A stretch of 64,000 bases of DNA from Anaspis maculata (taxonomy: Eukaryota > Arthropoda > Insecta > Coleoptera > Scraptiidae): positions 12,672,892-12,736,891 of the forward strand of contig OX421964.1 of NCBI GenBank assembly GCA_949128115.1, given 5' to 3'. Position 1 is the stretch's first letter; each line of letters opens with the position of its first letter. Positions 33,276 to 44,830 of the stretch are shown in pieces. The notes beneath the pieces were generated by a model. The model saw nothing but the letters and a program-made list of their open reading frames with translations. It searched no databases and was not told the origin of the DNA. The position numbers and the translations under genes are program-made.

Positions 33276-34620
33276 TTTCGAGGTAATCGATTAGTGACTA
33301 CGCCGATTGTCGGAACATTTGAGAAATCGTTTGATGACGACCAGAGGCATGACACAAAAAGAAACGGAAAAGGCTTTAGTAAGCATCTTGGCGATGATGC
33401 AAGAACAAAAAAAAGGAACGTCTCGAAGAGAAGGAAGAATTGAAGAAAGTTCTGGAAGCCTAGGAGCAGAAGCAAGAAAGAATTCTAGAACAGCAAGAGC
33501 AGAGACGGCTCAAAGAAAGGATGGAATTGAAGAAAGTTCTGGAACACCAAGAGCAGAGACGGCTTGAGAGAGAAGGAAAAATTTAAGAAAGTTCTCGAAG
33601 AGCAGAAAACAGAGCTCAGAAAAGAACTGGAGGGTCAAATGCATTATCTATAGGAGAAACAAGAGAAGTTGAAAGCTGACATTCTAGATAATGTACACGA
33701 ACAGATACAAGACGTGCATGAACAGATGAGGGACCAAATACAAACGGTCCAGGGATTTGTCCATGAGAAAGTGGCAGCGATGGAGGCAAACACCTTATAA
33801 CTGGAACAACGTGTTAGAAGAACTGCCATTTCCAGTTCAGCGACGAGCATGGGCGGGATCCATCGCGTGAAGCCGCCAAATTTTGATGGACAAAGCCCAT
33901 GGTCCACTTATAAAAGACAATTCGACGCAGCGGCCAAAGCCAACGGATGGACTGACGAGGAAAAGGCTACTGCACTGGTTCTTGCACTCAGGGGTCCGGC
34001 ATAAGAGCTGTTTCAGACGATACCTGAGAACGAACAGAAGTGTTTCGAAACATTTGTGAAGGTGCTGGAACTCCGCTACGGTGACAACCATGTGCAGCAG
34101 ATACACCAGACCCGTCTGAGAACCAGGGTACAGAAGAGCGGAGAAAGCCTGCAGGAGTTCGAGGCCGACGTCCAGAGGCTGGTTAACCTTGCTTATTCAG
34201 TCTATCCAGCAAGTCTGCTGGCTAATATTGCAAAAGAAACCTTCTTCATAAATGGATTGAGGGACAACGGGTTGCGCCAGATGGTCACAATTCACAATCA
34301 GCAACCCAGCGACGCTCACCGATGCCTTAATCCACGCGATTCGCATCGAAGCAGCCAAGGATTCTCCACGTCACTTCAAAATCAGAGAAGCGACATTGGA
34401 AGCACCCGAGACTCCAACAGTCCCCGTCAGTCCAGGAGATGTTCCAGAAGATTCTCATCGCTTTGGAAAATAAGGAAGCAAGGACAGGGGGCAGACCGCG
34501 TTGCTTCGACTGTGGGAAACCGGGACATCTGCGCCGGGATTGCAGGCAAGGGTCGAGTTCAAGTGACCGTCTTGCGCCGGGGCGAAGAACTCCCAGCCCA
34601 GTTAGATGCAACCAGGAAAA
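33276..34620 (+). pseudogene. gypsy gag region, broken
   Basis: A Glu/Lys/Arg-rich N-terminal stretch is followed by a capsid-like segment (about 33850-34330: KPPNFDGQSPWSTYK, LRTRVQKSGESLQEF, FFINGLRD). A CCHC zinc knuckle, CFDCGKPGHLRRDC, follows at about 34502-34543. Several stops (for example near 33650, 33800 and 34003) and frame changes interrupt it. Confidence 0.8.
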
Positions 34621-35040
34621 GTAATTCCAGCTAGCGCTGAGGGGCGCACGCTGGCTGGCAGTGCCCAATGCCCCAGAAGCTACTCCGTCTTGTTGCTAAG
34701 GAAGTCACCTAACAGCCTTCTTTTGTGTGGGAAGCTTGATGGAGACGATTGCGTTTTGGTTATTGACACCGGAGCCACAAAGTCAATCGTTCGACGTGAA
34801 ATGCTTCGAAAACAATGGATCGTGGCGTTGAAGAAGGGCACTCGCTTGACTACGGCCACTAGAGAGTCGGCTACATTGTACGGAGAAGCTAAAGTGAGCA
34901 TTTGCTTCGAGCGGTTCCTGCTGCGAGAGAAGGTTTTGGTGGCTGACATTGTTGACGACTTCATACTTGGCCTGGACCTGATGTATAAGTGCGGATTTGT
35001 CCTGGATGTTGGTCAGTGGACACTGAGGATTGGAAACTAG
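34606..35040 (+). pseudogene. gypsy aspartic protease region
   Basis: A 144-codon open frame contains VLVIDTGATKS, the catalytic D-T-G-A of retroviral-type proteases (Asp codon near 34765), and a downstream ILGLDLM, the usual flap/second motif. It follows the zinc knuckle as in other gypsy elements. Confidence 0.8.
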
Positions 35041-35149
35041 GAAATTGCTCGGAAAACATCCATGAAGACTGCTGAAGAAATCCGTCTACTTTCTGCTGAA
35101 ACCGTACGTGTGGCCGCCAACTCCGAGAAGATCGTTTGGGCAACTCTGA

Positions 35150-36701
35150 GTGGACAACCTGGAGGACATGTCGCCAGCATTGTCGAACCCGACGCAGCTG
35201 CCAGCTGTATCATGGCTAAGACATCAATCAACATGGATAAGACGAGAATTCCGATTAGAGTCAATAACCCGGACAAGACATGCGAAACGATCAAGGAAAG
35301 AGAAACTTACTATGGGCAAGTGTGAACCCGTAGAATGGATCTCACGCTGCGAAGATGGATCGCCAGAAGCTCCAGCTCCAAAACTTCTGGCGAAGAAGGT
35401 CGAGGAGATGTTCTCGTCCCAGTGGGAGCACCTGAATGACAAAGAAAGGGAACTGGCGACGAAATTCCTTCAAGAAGAAGCTACAGCCTTTGCGATGGAA
35501 GACAGTCAAACTGGGAGGACTAGTGTGATTCAACATCGCATTAACTCGAAGAACGCTGCTCCGATTCGGCAAGCTCCCAGGCGCCTACCATTGGCAAAGC
35601 AAGAGGAGGTGTCCAAGCTTCTGAAGAACACGCTGGATGAAGGCGCGATTGAGGAGTCAACAAGCCCATGGTCTTCTCCGGTTGTTTTAGTTAAAAATAA
35701 AGACGGGAGTCCAAGGTTTTGCGTGGACTACCGCAAGCTCAATGATGTGAGAAAGAGAGACGGCTATCCACTGCCTCGGATCGATGACACCTTGAGCACA
35801 CTGTCTGGATCAAAAGGTTCTCAACGTTTGACCTGAAGAGTGGCTACTGGCAAGTCAGACTCCGCCATGAGGACAAGGAAAAGACCGCATTCTCAGCGGA
35901 CAGCGGTCTCTACCAGTTTACGGTGATGCCTTTTGGGCTTTGTAACGCACCGGCCACGTTCGAACGTCTGATGGAGTGTGTTTTGCGAGATCTTACATGG
36001 GAGACTTGCCTGGTTTACCTTGACGACGTGATGGTCATCGGTCGGACGTTTGAAGAACACCTGAAGAACCTCCGCGAGGTGTTTCGATGACTTCAAGGAG
36101 CTCACCTGAAGCTGAACCCAAGAAGTGCATGCTTTTTCAGAAGCAGGTCAAAATTCTGGGACACGTCGTATCAGCCAAGGGAATCGAAACCGACCCATCG
36201 AAGTTGGAAGCTGTTCGAGAATGGCCACGACCGAAGAATCAACATGAAGTCAGGAGTTTCTCGGGCTTATGCACATACTACAGGAGATTTGTGGAGAAGT
36301 TCGCAGACATTGCTAAGCCCTTACACAAACTGACTGAGGACCGTACTCCATTTTTGTGTACCAAAGAATGTGAGGATTCTTTCAAGACTTTGAAGATCTG
36401 GTTGTACTCGAGTCCCATCCTGGTGTATCCTCAACTGCATGGACAATACATCTTGGACACTGATGCCAGCAACACCGGAATTGGAGCAGTGCTGTCGCAA
36501 TATCATCAGGGCCAAGAGCGAGTTGTGGAGTACTACAGCAAGGTGTTGTCCAAACCGGGAAGAAACTACTGCATCACACGCAAGGAACTGCTGGCCACAG
36601 TGAAAGCTGGAACGTTGGAGTCAAAGCAATCGTTGTTGCAACCCCGAGAAATTGGACTACAGCTGAACTCAGGATATAGCAACGAGAAAACCCGCCTATA
36701 G
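35150..36701 (+). pseudogene. gypsy reverse transcriptase and RNase H, frameshifted
   Basis: The RT begins with EESTSPWSSPVVLVKNKDGS and FCVDYRKLN (35660-35740). A one-base loss near 35813 shifts the frame. Then come FDLKSGYWQ, FGLCNAPATFERLM and the catalytic YLDD (36016-36027). An in-frame stop lies near 36089 and another one-base loss near 36120. The thumb and RNase H follow (36150-36620), with DTDASNTGIGAVLSQ and TRKELLA. Key catalytic residues are visible, but the frame is broken at least three times. Confidence 0.85.
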
Positions 36702-36831
36702 ATGCACTTGCTGAACGCAAGGAGAATGATCAGGACAGACCAGAGTGGGCTGAAGTTTCTGGCGAAGGGCCCGAACTTAAAGCTGCCCAAAATGAAGATC
36801 TCTGAAAATAGAGACCGGTCTGCTGAAGCGA

Positions 36832-38070
36832 GTGTGGGAGAGCCCTGATGGAAAGAGGGAGAGGGTTCAATTGGTGCTCCACAAGACACAAGTGAAAGAG
36901 GTCCTAAAAAAGATGTACGACGGTGTCACCGGAGGACATCTTGGGGTGAACAAGACGTTGGCCAAGGTGCGCGAGCGGTTCTATTGGGTGAACTGCCGGA
37001 ACGACGTGGAAGCATGGTGCCGCAAATGTGAAGTTTGTGCGGCCAGCAAGGGACCAAGGACTCGTACCCGAGCGAAACTGAAGACCTACAATGTTGGAGC
37101 GCCCTTTGAACGCATCGCGATTGATGTAGCCGGACCGTTCCCGACAACAGAGAGTGGCAACAAGTACATCCTGGTTGCCATGGACTACTTCAGCAAGTGG
37201 CCAGAAGCATACGCCTCACCAAACCAAGAGGCTACCACAGTGGCGGGTGTGCTGGTGGATAACCTGATCAGTCGTTTCGGTGTACCACTGGAGTTGCACT
37301 CGGATCAAGGACGCAACTTTGAATCCAACGTGTTCCAGGGTGTCTGCGATTTGCTTGGGATCAAGAAAACAAGGACTACGCCTCTTCATCCACGGTCCGA
37401 CGGAATGGTGAAGCGATTCAACAGGACGATGGAGCAGCATTTGTCGAAGGTAGTTGACGAACATCAGCGAGATTGGGACCGTCATTGTCATTTGCCATTG
37501 TCTTTGATGACATATAGAGCGGCCATTCATGACACAATAGCTGCTTTCTTTCGGCCAGGATCACGGATCATGATTCGGAAATCCGCTGGCTGCATTGGTT
37601 GGATTGGTTCCACGTGACACAACCAACCAACCCCGTGAGCGGATTTCCGGATCGTGATCCGTGAGCCTGACCGAAAGAAAGCGGCTAATGGGCGAAACAC
37701 CAGCCCGGGTCATGTTTGGTCGGGAGATACGTCTCCCTTGCGATTTGCTGTTCCAGCTAGTATGTCGACGACTTGAGACAGCGGATGCACGACGTCCGCT
37801 GAATTGGTGCGGGACCAGATTCGAGTCTCCACCGACCGGATGAAGACACGCTACGACCTGAAGGCGAATTCAGCAGAATTTCAAGCTAGTGATCTTGTCT
37901 AGTTATACAATCCTCAACGGAGAAAGAGGAGATCACCGAAGTTACACCCTGCCTGGAAAGGACCTTACACGGTGGTCAAGAGAATCAACGACGTTGTTTA
38001 TCGGATGCCGCGATCCCGAGAGCCAAAATGAAAGTTGTTCACCTCGATCGTCTCGCACGTTACGCGTGGA
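36832..38070 (+). pseudogene. gypsy integrase, catalytic Glu replaced, split by a MITE
   Basis: An H-C zinc-binding-type N-terminal region (GGHLGVNKTLAK, CRKCEVC) precedes the DDE core: first Asp in IAIDVAGPF, second in HSDQGRNFE. The block that normally reads DGMVERFNRT has Lys in place of the catalytic Glu (DGMVKRFNRT, about 37400). At 37538 the frame is interrupted by a 146-bp MITE; coding resumes at about 37689 with MGETPARVMFGREIRLP, a usual C-terminal block. Further decay follows. Confidence 0.85.
37540..37685. mobile_element. 146-bp MITE inside the gypsy integrase
   Basis: Left TA|GCTGCTTTCTTTCGG pairs with right CCGAAAGAAAGCGGC|TA, and the arms continue as GATCACGGATCATGATTC versus its inverted partner. 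Removing it with one TA restores the integrase frame across the junction, so it inserted in a previously coding sequence at a TA target. Confidence 0.85.
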
Positions 38071-38108
38071 GTAATGTTCACCACAGGGGATCACGCGTTC
38101 ACCCTATA

Positions 38109-39679
38109 GGCAGCGTGCACGTTTGACAGCTCACTGACATTGGAGGTAAAACAATGGTTATGTTTACATTGAAATGGAGGAATTTTAGCAGAAATTAGAT
38201 AATTACACAGCAAGTTTGTGAGAAAAACTATTGAAAAATTGAAAGGTAAGTGGATAATTAATGTTTTCAACGTAATCCAGCTCACAATTTGCATTTCAGC
38301 ATTGACCAGATGAGAGGGTTCTTCATAATCATGTCGAGCTGTTGGCATCGAGTCGTAGGACGCAACAAAGATGTAGCCAAACATGCAGATATTAGGTTTT
38401 TTCGGTAAAAATCTTATAAAATGTAAGGCTTGTTGTACTAAGGGGTCATTTTTATCCAACAGAGTCCCCTCTGTCAAACCAACGGGGAAGAAATTTGATT
38501 GACCGCTGGCGATTGAGCGGCGACAAAAGTGGATGATTGCTTTCAAGAAACAGAGGACATCATGCACAGAGAAAAAACTAGTATACGGGCCTGTGTGCTC
38601 CCCTGCACTTTCATTCTGGTATAAAATCGTTCATGTTGAAGTGGAAGTGATATCACCACTTATTGCATGTGACTCCGGGATTCTGCAAGATCGAGTGGTA
38701 TCATACAAGTTGTGTACCTAAATTTGAATGAAATTCCATAATTCCATTAGAGATATGGATTTGTTCTTTTTGTACGATGCTACGATGGCGTTTTGTAACA
38801 TTTCATAAGTTCATTTTATTGTGAAACATTCTTAGTGTTGATAATAATAATTCGTATTTTTTCTCATTTGTACAAATAAAAAAAACAAAAAAGCATTTTC
38901 GATTTATTTTTATTGTGTCTAAAATTTAGGTAAGTAAATAAAACAAAAAAACAAGTTTCAAATACTAAATTATGTACTACTACCACTAGTACCTATCATA
39001 ATTTCTTAACATTGGAAGTCAATTATGTAAATTCTAGAATTATAACAACTTGATAAACAACCTACAGATTGTTCACTAGAATATTTATCTAAGCGGCTTT
39101 ATCTTCGGGTATACTCAAGTCGATGAATTTATTCATCGATTTCAACTTTACTTTCACTCCAACATGAATGACTCTATGCCAAAATTAAAGTGCAGGGGAG
39201 CACACAGGCCCGTATACTAGTTTTTTCTCTGTGCATGATGTCCTCTGTTTCTTGAAAGCAATCATCCACTTTTGTCGCCGCTCAATCGCCAGCGGTCAAT
39301 CAAATTTCTTCCCCGTTGGTTTGACAGAGGGGACCCTGTTGGATAAAAATGACCCCTTAGTACAACAAGCCTTTCATTTCATAAGATTTTTACCGAAAAA
39401 ATCTAATATCTGCATGTTTGGCTACATCTTTGTTGCGTCCTACGACTCGATGCCAACAGCTCGACATGATTCTCTCATCTAGTCAATGCTGAAATGCAAA
39501 TTGTGAGCTGGATTACGTTGAAAACATTAATTATCCACTTACCTTTCAATTTTTCAATATTTTTTCTCACAAACTTGCTGTGTAATTACCTGATTTCTGC
39601 TAAAATTCCTCCATTCCAATGTAAACATAACCATTGTTTTACCTCCAATGTCAGTCAGCTGTCAAACGTGCACGCTGCC
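38109..39679. mobile_element. 1.57-kb foldback inserted near the gypsy 3' end
   Basis: Left TA|GGCAGCGTGCACGTTTGA pairs with right TCAAACGTGCACGCTGCC|TA. The arms (38109-38650 and 39140-39679) are nearly identical inverted copies, so the element is young. The mirrored open frames (38091-38567 minus and 39231-39482 plus, both starting MHDVLCFLKAIIHFC) are not recognised as a protein family and are probably a by-product of the palindrome. The centre (38650-39140) is very AT-rich. Confidence 0.8.
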
Positions 39680-39712
39680 TATTCGGAACAAACAGGCTTA
39701 AGATGGGGGCAG

Positions 39713-40149
39713 TGTCACGAAGTTCGCGACCATCCCGGCTTTCTCCAGAGAAATCTAGATCTCCGCGTTGCATTCGAGAAGTATCGAGAGACTGCAGTGG
39801 TAGGTCACGACACGTCGAGACTTCTGGTGGAGGTGCCGTAGAAGGTACGCGTATATTCCATTTGGCTCTGGAATCCATCTCGACGCAGATACCAAAAAAG
39901 TCCTTGTGTGCTGGAAACTCAAACGAACAAACAGGAAGCATCCAGAACCTTCGATGTCACTATAAGAGAGGAACTCGACCTGGCATCAGACAGAGTTGGA
40001 ATCGAGCGACCGAGGCGATAACATCTCAAGCGAGATTGTGGATTTCAAGTTATTTACTTGTATCGGTAGTAGTGAATGAAGTGCAGTCTGTTTACAAGTA
40101 AATCAGCGCGTTCAATTTCGAAATTGGAGACCCCCCAAATATCATAACA
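39713..40149 (+). repeat. gypsy 3' LTR, full length
   Basis: 437 bp from TGTCACGAAG to ATCATAACA, preceded by a purine-rich tract. It shares GAGACTGCAG, GTCACGACACGTCGAGAC and AGTGCAGTCTGTTTACAAG with the shortened 5' LTR. Confidence 0.85.
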
Positions 40150-40520
40150 ATATCATTATCTTTTTGTCCTTTTTTATAGATAGCTGTAACTTCAGAAATT
40201 TTTGGCCGTTCAGGAAAAACTCCCGTGCTCAGAATCAAATTCGTGATATGCGTGAGCGGTTCAATAATTTCCTCAGCAACTCGTTTCAATATCTCAGTGG
40301 TAGTTTGATCCTCCCCAGTGGGGCTTTCCCGGAAAATTCAAATTTTCCTGATACAATCCACAATGTCCTGCAAATTATGTTCAATCTTTCTCTCTAATTC
40401 TGACTTCTCACCACGTGAAGGAACGTTTCGAACAAAAAATTCCATAGGCTCTTGGATACTAGGTAGTCAGAAAAGTTTTGAGGTGACACTAACGATTTTT
40501 TTTTCAAGAGCAGTGTCAAG
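40150..40520 (-). pseudogene. LINE reverse transcriptase fragment
   Basis: The minus strand reads EDQTTTEILKRVAEEII, PLTHITNLILSTG and SEVTAIYKKGQKD, the fingers-palm start of Jockey/CR1-type RT. It is in two frames with a stop at the 5' side, and is cut at 40150 exactly where the gypsy 3' LTR ends, so the gypsy element may have inserted into this LINE. Confidence 0.7.
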
Positions 40521-40529
40521 GGATGAATG

Positions 40530-41839
40530 ATGAGTCACACTTTGTAGCCGCAGACATCAACCTATTTGCCCGTCTAGGTGCTCGGTAAGTCTAAACGCCG
40601 GTGTACACCTCGGTGTACATCCTCTCGGCCAGGAGACTCTCCTGAGCGTAGTGGCGCCAGAACAAGTCTCTAGGAGCGCACACGAGTCCAATCCGGTCCT
40701 GGAGGTACGTACCTAAAGACAAACATCTTCCATATTGTCACGTGCAAACGGTAAATCCTCGGGTAAATTACAACAATAATTCCGCACATACCTAGGTAAT
40801 AGGTATACAGTTCGATTCTCACCGTAAATTTTGAAATCAAGGTGCGAACTGAAGAGAAATGTGCGGCGCTTATTGAGAAACCAAACCGGCGCGAGATGCT
40901 GGGATATCAAAACCTGTGGACTCACCTGCAGTCCCATAGCACTACTCATATCCCATTCAACGTGCGCATCTATTTTCATTTCTCAAAGCTCAGACAGGTA
41001 CTATACTCAAGTGGAGTTGCAAAACAGGTGTCGGATGTCATATGCATTAAACAGACACATACTACACACGTCTGGCAAATCAACGCCAAAGTCGCATCGG
41101 TGAAAGGATTTGAAGATCGTCGCCAGAGGGATCGCGGGCTGCGGCAAGGGTCAGAGGTTGCGCGGGGCATAAAAGTGGGCGCGCCCGTTTTATGCATTCA
41201 AATCTTTATCTTTGCAGGAATCGCTCCTGCATCATCAAAAGAAAACTTTTCATTTTCCTTGAGCGAAACGCTACCTGAACCTCGAGCTATTAACTCACAA
41301 CTTGTCATAATTTAAACGTAATTACAAGGCGGTCGCGGCGGATCAGCACCACCGAGATCCCGATGTTGCTATACCATCGATGTCTTTTGCCTTGAGAGTT
41401 CCGCGTAGGTATACTCACTTCTACTTTCATTTCGATTTTTTTCGTGTTTTGCGGGTGCTGCAAGTAATCTCGTAGGTATATACGAATACTTACGCGAACG
41501 GCCGCAACTAAGCTAATGTACCTACCACATAGTGCAAATTTGCAATAACTTGCAAGAAGTTTTATCCATCGGCGTGTAATTACAACTTGTTCCTTCGTAG
41601 CTCTTTCGCATACCCACAGATGGGTACATATACCTACCGCATGCTCGTAGACCATCTATCGCAATAACTTAATGTGCCGAAGAATGTGAGCAAATCGAGC
41701 GTTCAGAGCTATTGATGAAGAGTCGCGTTTCGAATATAGCCACGGGTGAGGAGTTGAGATCTCAATCAAGCGGCGCGGCGCCGGCGTGTTGATTCTTGCG
41801 ATTTCTGGTTCTGTAGCGCCTCACCTCGAGCTGTTCAAC
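40530..41839. other. No gene recognised
   Basis: Somewhat GC-richer than its surroundings. A 157-codon frame (40842-41315) and a minus-strand 116-codon frame have no recognisable domain and are most likely chance. ggcataaaag near 41167 resembles a TATA element but no transcript can be tied to it. Confidence 0.3.
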
Positions 41840-42377
41840 CAGGGACCCGGACCCAAATAAAATAAGGGTTCCGGTCCGGTCCGGTTCGGAGCGAGATCAA
41901 AAATTTGGGTTTGGGTTCTGACCACACCATTCTAAAAATATTTCGGTCCGATCCGGTCCGGTTTATTCGGTCCAAACGGGTTTTATTCGGTTCGGAAAAA
42001 TAAAAAGGTTATTACTTCAGAATCGTAGGAGTTCTGGGGAGCCCGTCTATGCTGAATCTTAGCTGATTTGGTGAAATGGTTTGCAATTATAACAAATTTT
42101 CAGAAATCAAAAAAAGTGAACTTTGACACCTGTACCTATCTTTCTTAGGAAGCAAGTTTAGACCCAAAGCTCGACCCAAAGTAGAACGCGAAAAAAAAAG
42201 ATTTCCGACGAAAACCGAAAAAAAAACCTAAAAAACCGAAAAATATGTTAAGGGTTCGGGTTCGTTCCCTGAAATTGATGAAACATGAAATATGGGCTCA
42301 GTTTCGGTTCGGGTCTAGATAAAAATTACGGTTCCGGTCCGGTTTTCGGTCCGAAATCGGTCCGGTCTGGGTCCCTG
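41840..42377. mobile_element. hAT-type MITE with perfect 8-bp target duplication
   Basis: The ends CAGGGACCCGGACC and GGTCTGGGTCCCTG are inverted. TGTTCAAC is present at both flanks (41832-41839 and 42378-42385). An 8-bp duplication is the hAT signature. The interior is built of GGTCCGGT / GGTTCGG variants, and no transposase is encoded. Confidence 0.85.
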
Positions 42378-42598
42378 TGTTCAACACCGTCAACTAATAT
42401 CCAAGCAAGTTTCATCAGCCTCACTGGGGCCGCTGCACATTTTCATTCCATTTTCCTCAGTGCATTCGATCTTCGCCATTGGCCGCCCACTTACCCAACA
42501 GCATTAGCTAAAAGTCACCGGCCAGCGAAGACGATGTTTGTTATCGATCGCAGCTAGCTTTCATCCCGAAGAAACTGATGTTTTCCTATATTTATATA

Positions 42599-43760
42599 CA
42601 GGGTGATTCATGAGTGACCTTACATAGGCTAATGGGAGATAGAGCACTTCGAGGCGAGTCAGGATCCACTGAAGAAAATTTATATTCTCCAATGGTTACG
42701 AAGATACAGGGTGTTTTGTGTGTTTCGTATGAAACTTTGATAAGCGATATTTTTGGAACGGCCAGAGGTATTTTGTTGAAATTCACCAGTAATATTTCTC
42801 TATTAGAACTCATCCCGAAGCCATACCGGGTAAATCAAAATCCAGGGCCAGGCTAGAAAAAAGGTGCCCCTTTTTTTGTTTCATCAAAAAGTACATTTTC
42901 TGACCGCTTTTCTGAAAAACTGCTATCGGATTCAAAAAGCTGAGGAAAAATGCTCTGAGAATCACTCTTCAATTTAGATAGCATGCCCAAACCGTTACGA
43001 CAATAAAATTAAAAGTAAAATTTGTGGTTGAGTTCCCATTTTCGACCGGACATAATCGACACATTGTTTGATTGAATTAATCAAAATTCATTTTTGGGCT
43101 TGTCTCTGTTGAATAGAAGAGCTTGGTTGAAAGAAAAATTCCAGAGCCGACCTTTTTTTTTATGACAAAATCGAGAGTGAAACCAAAATTAAACTCGATT
43201 TGGTCGTCAAAAAAAATCTTCAGCTATGGAATTTTTCTTCCTACCAAGCCCTTCTATTCCACAGAGACAAGCTGAAAATTGAATTGAAATGAATTCAATC
43301 AAACAATGAGTCGATTATGTCCGGTCAAAAATGGAAACTTACCCATAAATTTCACTTCCAATTTCTATGTCGAAACAGTTTAAGTGTGCCATCTAAATTA
43401 AAAAATGATTCTTGAAGCATTTTTCCTTAGCTTTTCGAATCCGATGGCAGTTTTTTAGAAAAGCGGTCAGAAAATATACTTCTTGATCAAATGAGAAAGG
43501 GCCACATTTTTTCAATCCCGGCCCTGGATTTTGACTCACCCAGTATGGCTTCAAAATAAGTTCCAATAGAGAAATATTACTGGTGAATTTCAAGAAAATA
43601 TCTCTAGCCGATTCAGAAATATCGCTTATACGAAACACACAAAACACCCTGTATCTTCTTAGCTAATGGAAAAAACAAAATTTCTTTAATGGATCCTGAC
43701 TTGCCTCGAAGTCTTCTATCTCTCATTAGCCTATGTAAGGTCACTCATGAATCACCCTGT
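42599..43760. mobile_element. 1.16-kb CAGGGTG foldback
   Basis: TA|CAGGGTGATTCATGAGTG at the left and CACTCATGAATCACCCTG|TA at the right are perfect inverted ends. The arms match through most of the length with substitutions (for example GCCATACCGGGTAAATC versus its diverged mirror). A second CAGGGTGTTTTGTGTG motif occurs about 110 bp inside each end. Non-coding. Confidence 0.85.
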
Positions 43761-44304
43761 ATAGGTATACGCTTCCAGACGATGTGTTTCAAGAACAACA
43801 AATAGAGAGACGACTAGATGACTTACAGCCAGTTCCACCAGCAAATTTAATCATTGTTAGCTAATTGAGATATCTTCTTCGGTGAAAATTGGCTTAGTGA
43901 CCACAGAAAACACAAGTTTCACGAAATATTATGGAAAAATGTTTGGACCACAACAGCTTGTATGCATTTTCCGTGATCACTCAACCAGCACTGACTTAAA
44001 ATCCATCACAGAAAATGTCTCAATTAACTAACAATAATTAAATTCGCTGATGGAACTGGATGTTATACTTGTATCGTATATAAAATGGTTCAAATGTCAG
44101 AAAATAGTACAAAAAAGCTTATTCCAAGCCAAATACACTGGCGTGCAAAATTGACGCAACACCAAAATTTTGCCACACATTCGAAGTCGATTTTTGTTTT
44201 CTTCCAAGCCGTTCGTCTGATTCAAGAAATTCTTCTTTTTGGTGAAAGGTTGATTCCTCAATAATAATATTGAGTGAGAAATAATCGAAAAAAGTCATTA
44301 TTGG

Positions 44305-44830
44305 CTATGTACCGGGTGTGACATTGGAGCTGTTTTTTTCGCATATTTTTGGAGCCTTGCATGGAGAGTATCAGCAACAGTAAAAGATCACGATTCACGG
44401 CCAACTGTACCCTGGTCTTTTCTTAACATTACCGTTTTTGTTTCATTTTATTATGTCACTTTTCCAGGAAGATACAATTATTCCTTTTTATATCATGCTT
44501 TTTCTCATTTTGGAGGTTAGTCACTGTTCAAGAAGAGGAATGTATTCATTGCACTTGCACTTCTTGTCACAAAGTTGCACCGGATGGTACCCGCTCACAA
44601 AAATCTGTAGATACCTCCTCACTTCTGGTTATATACCGGGTGTAACATTGGTATTGTGTTTTTTCTCTTATTTTTAGAGCCCCACATGGAGTACCATCCA
44701 CAGTTAAAGATCACGGCAAACTGTACCTTGGTCTTTTCTTCATATTTGTTTTTGTTTCATTCCATTACGTCAATTTTTAAGGAAGATGCAATTTTGTTCT
44801 TTCCGTATCATGCTTTTTCTCATTTTGCAT
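44305..44830 (+). repeat. Direct duplication, about 200-bp units
   Basis: 44305-44515 and 44632-44830 are diverged direct repeats: ACCGGGTGTRACATTGG, GTACC-TGGTCTTTTCTT and ATCATGCTTTTTCTCATTTT are found in the same order. Non-coding. Confidence 0.65.

Larger units (their letters stand above)
33023..40149 (+). mobile_element. Decayed Ty3/gypsy LTR retrotransposon with nested insertions
   Basis: 5' LTR 33023-33226, gag, protease, reverse transcriptase, RNase H and integrase in order, and 3' LTR 39713-40149. ATAT flanks both sides (33019-33022, 40150-40153), fitting a 4-bp target duplication. A purine-rich AAGATGGGGGCAG precedes the 3' LTR. Two later elements interrupt it (37540-37685 and 38109-39679). 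No envelope frame is seen. Several frameshifts and stops make it inactive. Confidence 0.9.

Noticed and set aside
38091..38567. 158-codon minus-strand ORF, mirrored at 39231-39482
   Set aside because: It lies in the arms of a palindrome, so the two copies are not independent evidence of conservation; no domain recognised.
40842..41315. 157-codon plus-strand ORF
   Set aside because: Composition is unremarkable, no domain is recognised, and no splice or conserved copy supports it.
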